6,297 bases of DNA from Elusimicrobiales bacterium (GTDB lineage: Bacteria; Elusimicrobiota; Elusimicrobia; Elusimicrobiales; Elusimicrobiaceae). This document shows positions 6,178-6,297 of the stretch, one piece after another. Both the position numbers and the translations under genes were made by a program. The stretch spans positions 1 through 6,297 of the forward strand of contig JAUNWB010000083.1 in assembly GCA_030540535.1 (NCBI GenBank), written 5' to 3'. Below the pieces are notes generated by a model. It did no database searches. It saw only the letters and a program-made list of their open reading frames with translations, and was not told the origin of the DNA. Numbering within the stretch: the stretch's first letter is position 1; each line of letters opens with the position of its first letter.

Positions 6178-6297
6178 AAACACATGCCAATTAGCCTAAA
6201 ATACCTATAGAAAAAAACAGCTTCTGCAATAAAAACGGCAAGGATATCTGGCGGCAGAGCGAGAAAGTTCAACACAGTATTTACAAGGGATACCGCT
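6150..6297 (-). CDS. Possible C-terminal fragment of a protein cut by the right edge
   Basis: A minus-strand frame is open from the edge (first full codon at 6296) for 48 residues, to a TGA at 6150-6152 inside the terminator hairpin. The peptide is hydrophobic and aromatic ([20 protein letters not shown] near the middle) and ends in a basic, polar tail ([10 protein letters not shown]), which would suit a membrane-associated C-terminus. Support is mainly positional: a strong terminator needs an upstream gene, and a stop within or just before such a hairpin is common. Another frame is open for 30 codons, so chance is possible. I do not recognise the family. Confidence 0.4.
   Translation of the reverse strand, partial: AVSLVNTVLNFLALPPDILAVFIAEAVFFYRYFRLIGMCLKRVNPQEG

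Overview
The window is a compact stretch of bacterial chromosome with five recognisable protein genes, one possible gene fragment at the right edge, and one repeat-rich noncoding patch. Strong Shine-Dalgarno sites (GGAG/AGGAGG types), ATG starts, short intergenic gaps and intrinsic terminators all point to a bacterium. The type IV pilin-like protein next to housekeeping genes resembles what I recall from gut Elusimicrobiota, which carry many such pilin genes. That taxonomic guess is inference and rests mostly on the look of this one protein.

Layout from left to right: (1) 1-1645, minus strand: the first ~548 residues of isoleucyl-tRNA synthetase (ileS), cut by the left edge. (2) 1646-1776: ileS leader with AT-rich -10-like elements and, further right, a strong hairpin terminator for the next gene. 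(3) 1777-3267, minus: a 496-residue cytoplasmic scaffold-type protein made of TPR repeats, an acidic linker and about five ankyrin repeats; no partner is identifiable. (4) 3323-3706, minus: a 127-residue DtxR/MntR-type metal-dependent repressor with its own terminator over the stop codon. (5) 3707-3833: a divergent control region with a perfect 15-bp palindrome and a good promoter for the next gene. (6) 3834-5183, plus: glutamate dehydrogenase (gdhA). (7) 5184-5571: convergent intergenic region with a stop-codon hairpin, a ~120-nt foldback and a second copy of the foldback's right half. (8) 5572-6045, minus: a prepilin/pseudopilin with a class III signal peptide. (9) 6046-6297: pilin promoter, a very good minus-strand terminator with a 13-T tract, and a possible C-terminal coding fragment entering from the right edge.

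The genes do not form an evident pathway. Apparent transcription units are mostly single genes, separated by terminators. The likeliest functional link is the shared control region between the metal-dependent repressor and gdhA. I see no CRISPR array, tRNA, rRNA, transposase or phage gene, and nothing that clearly amounts to a new biological system. The most unusual structures are the foldback repeat after gdhA, the repeated AAAACGGGTT arms around the pilin-upstream terminator, and the TPR-ankyrin fusion.
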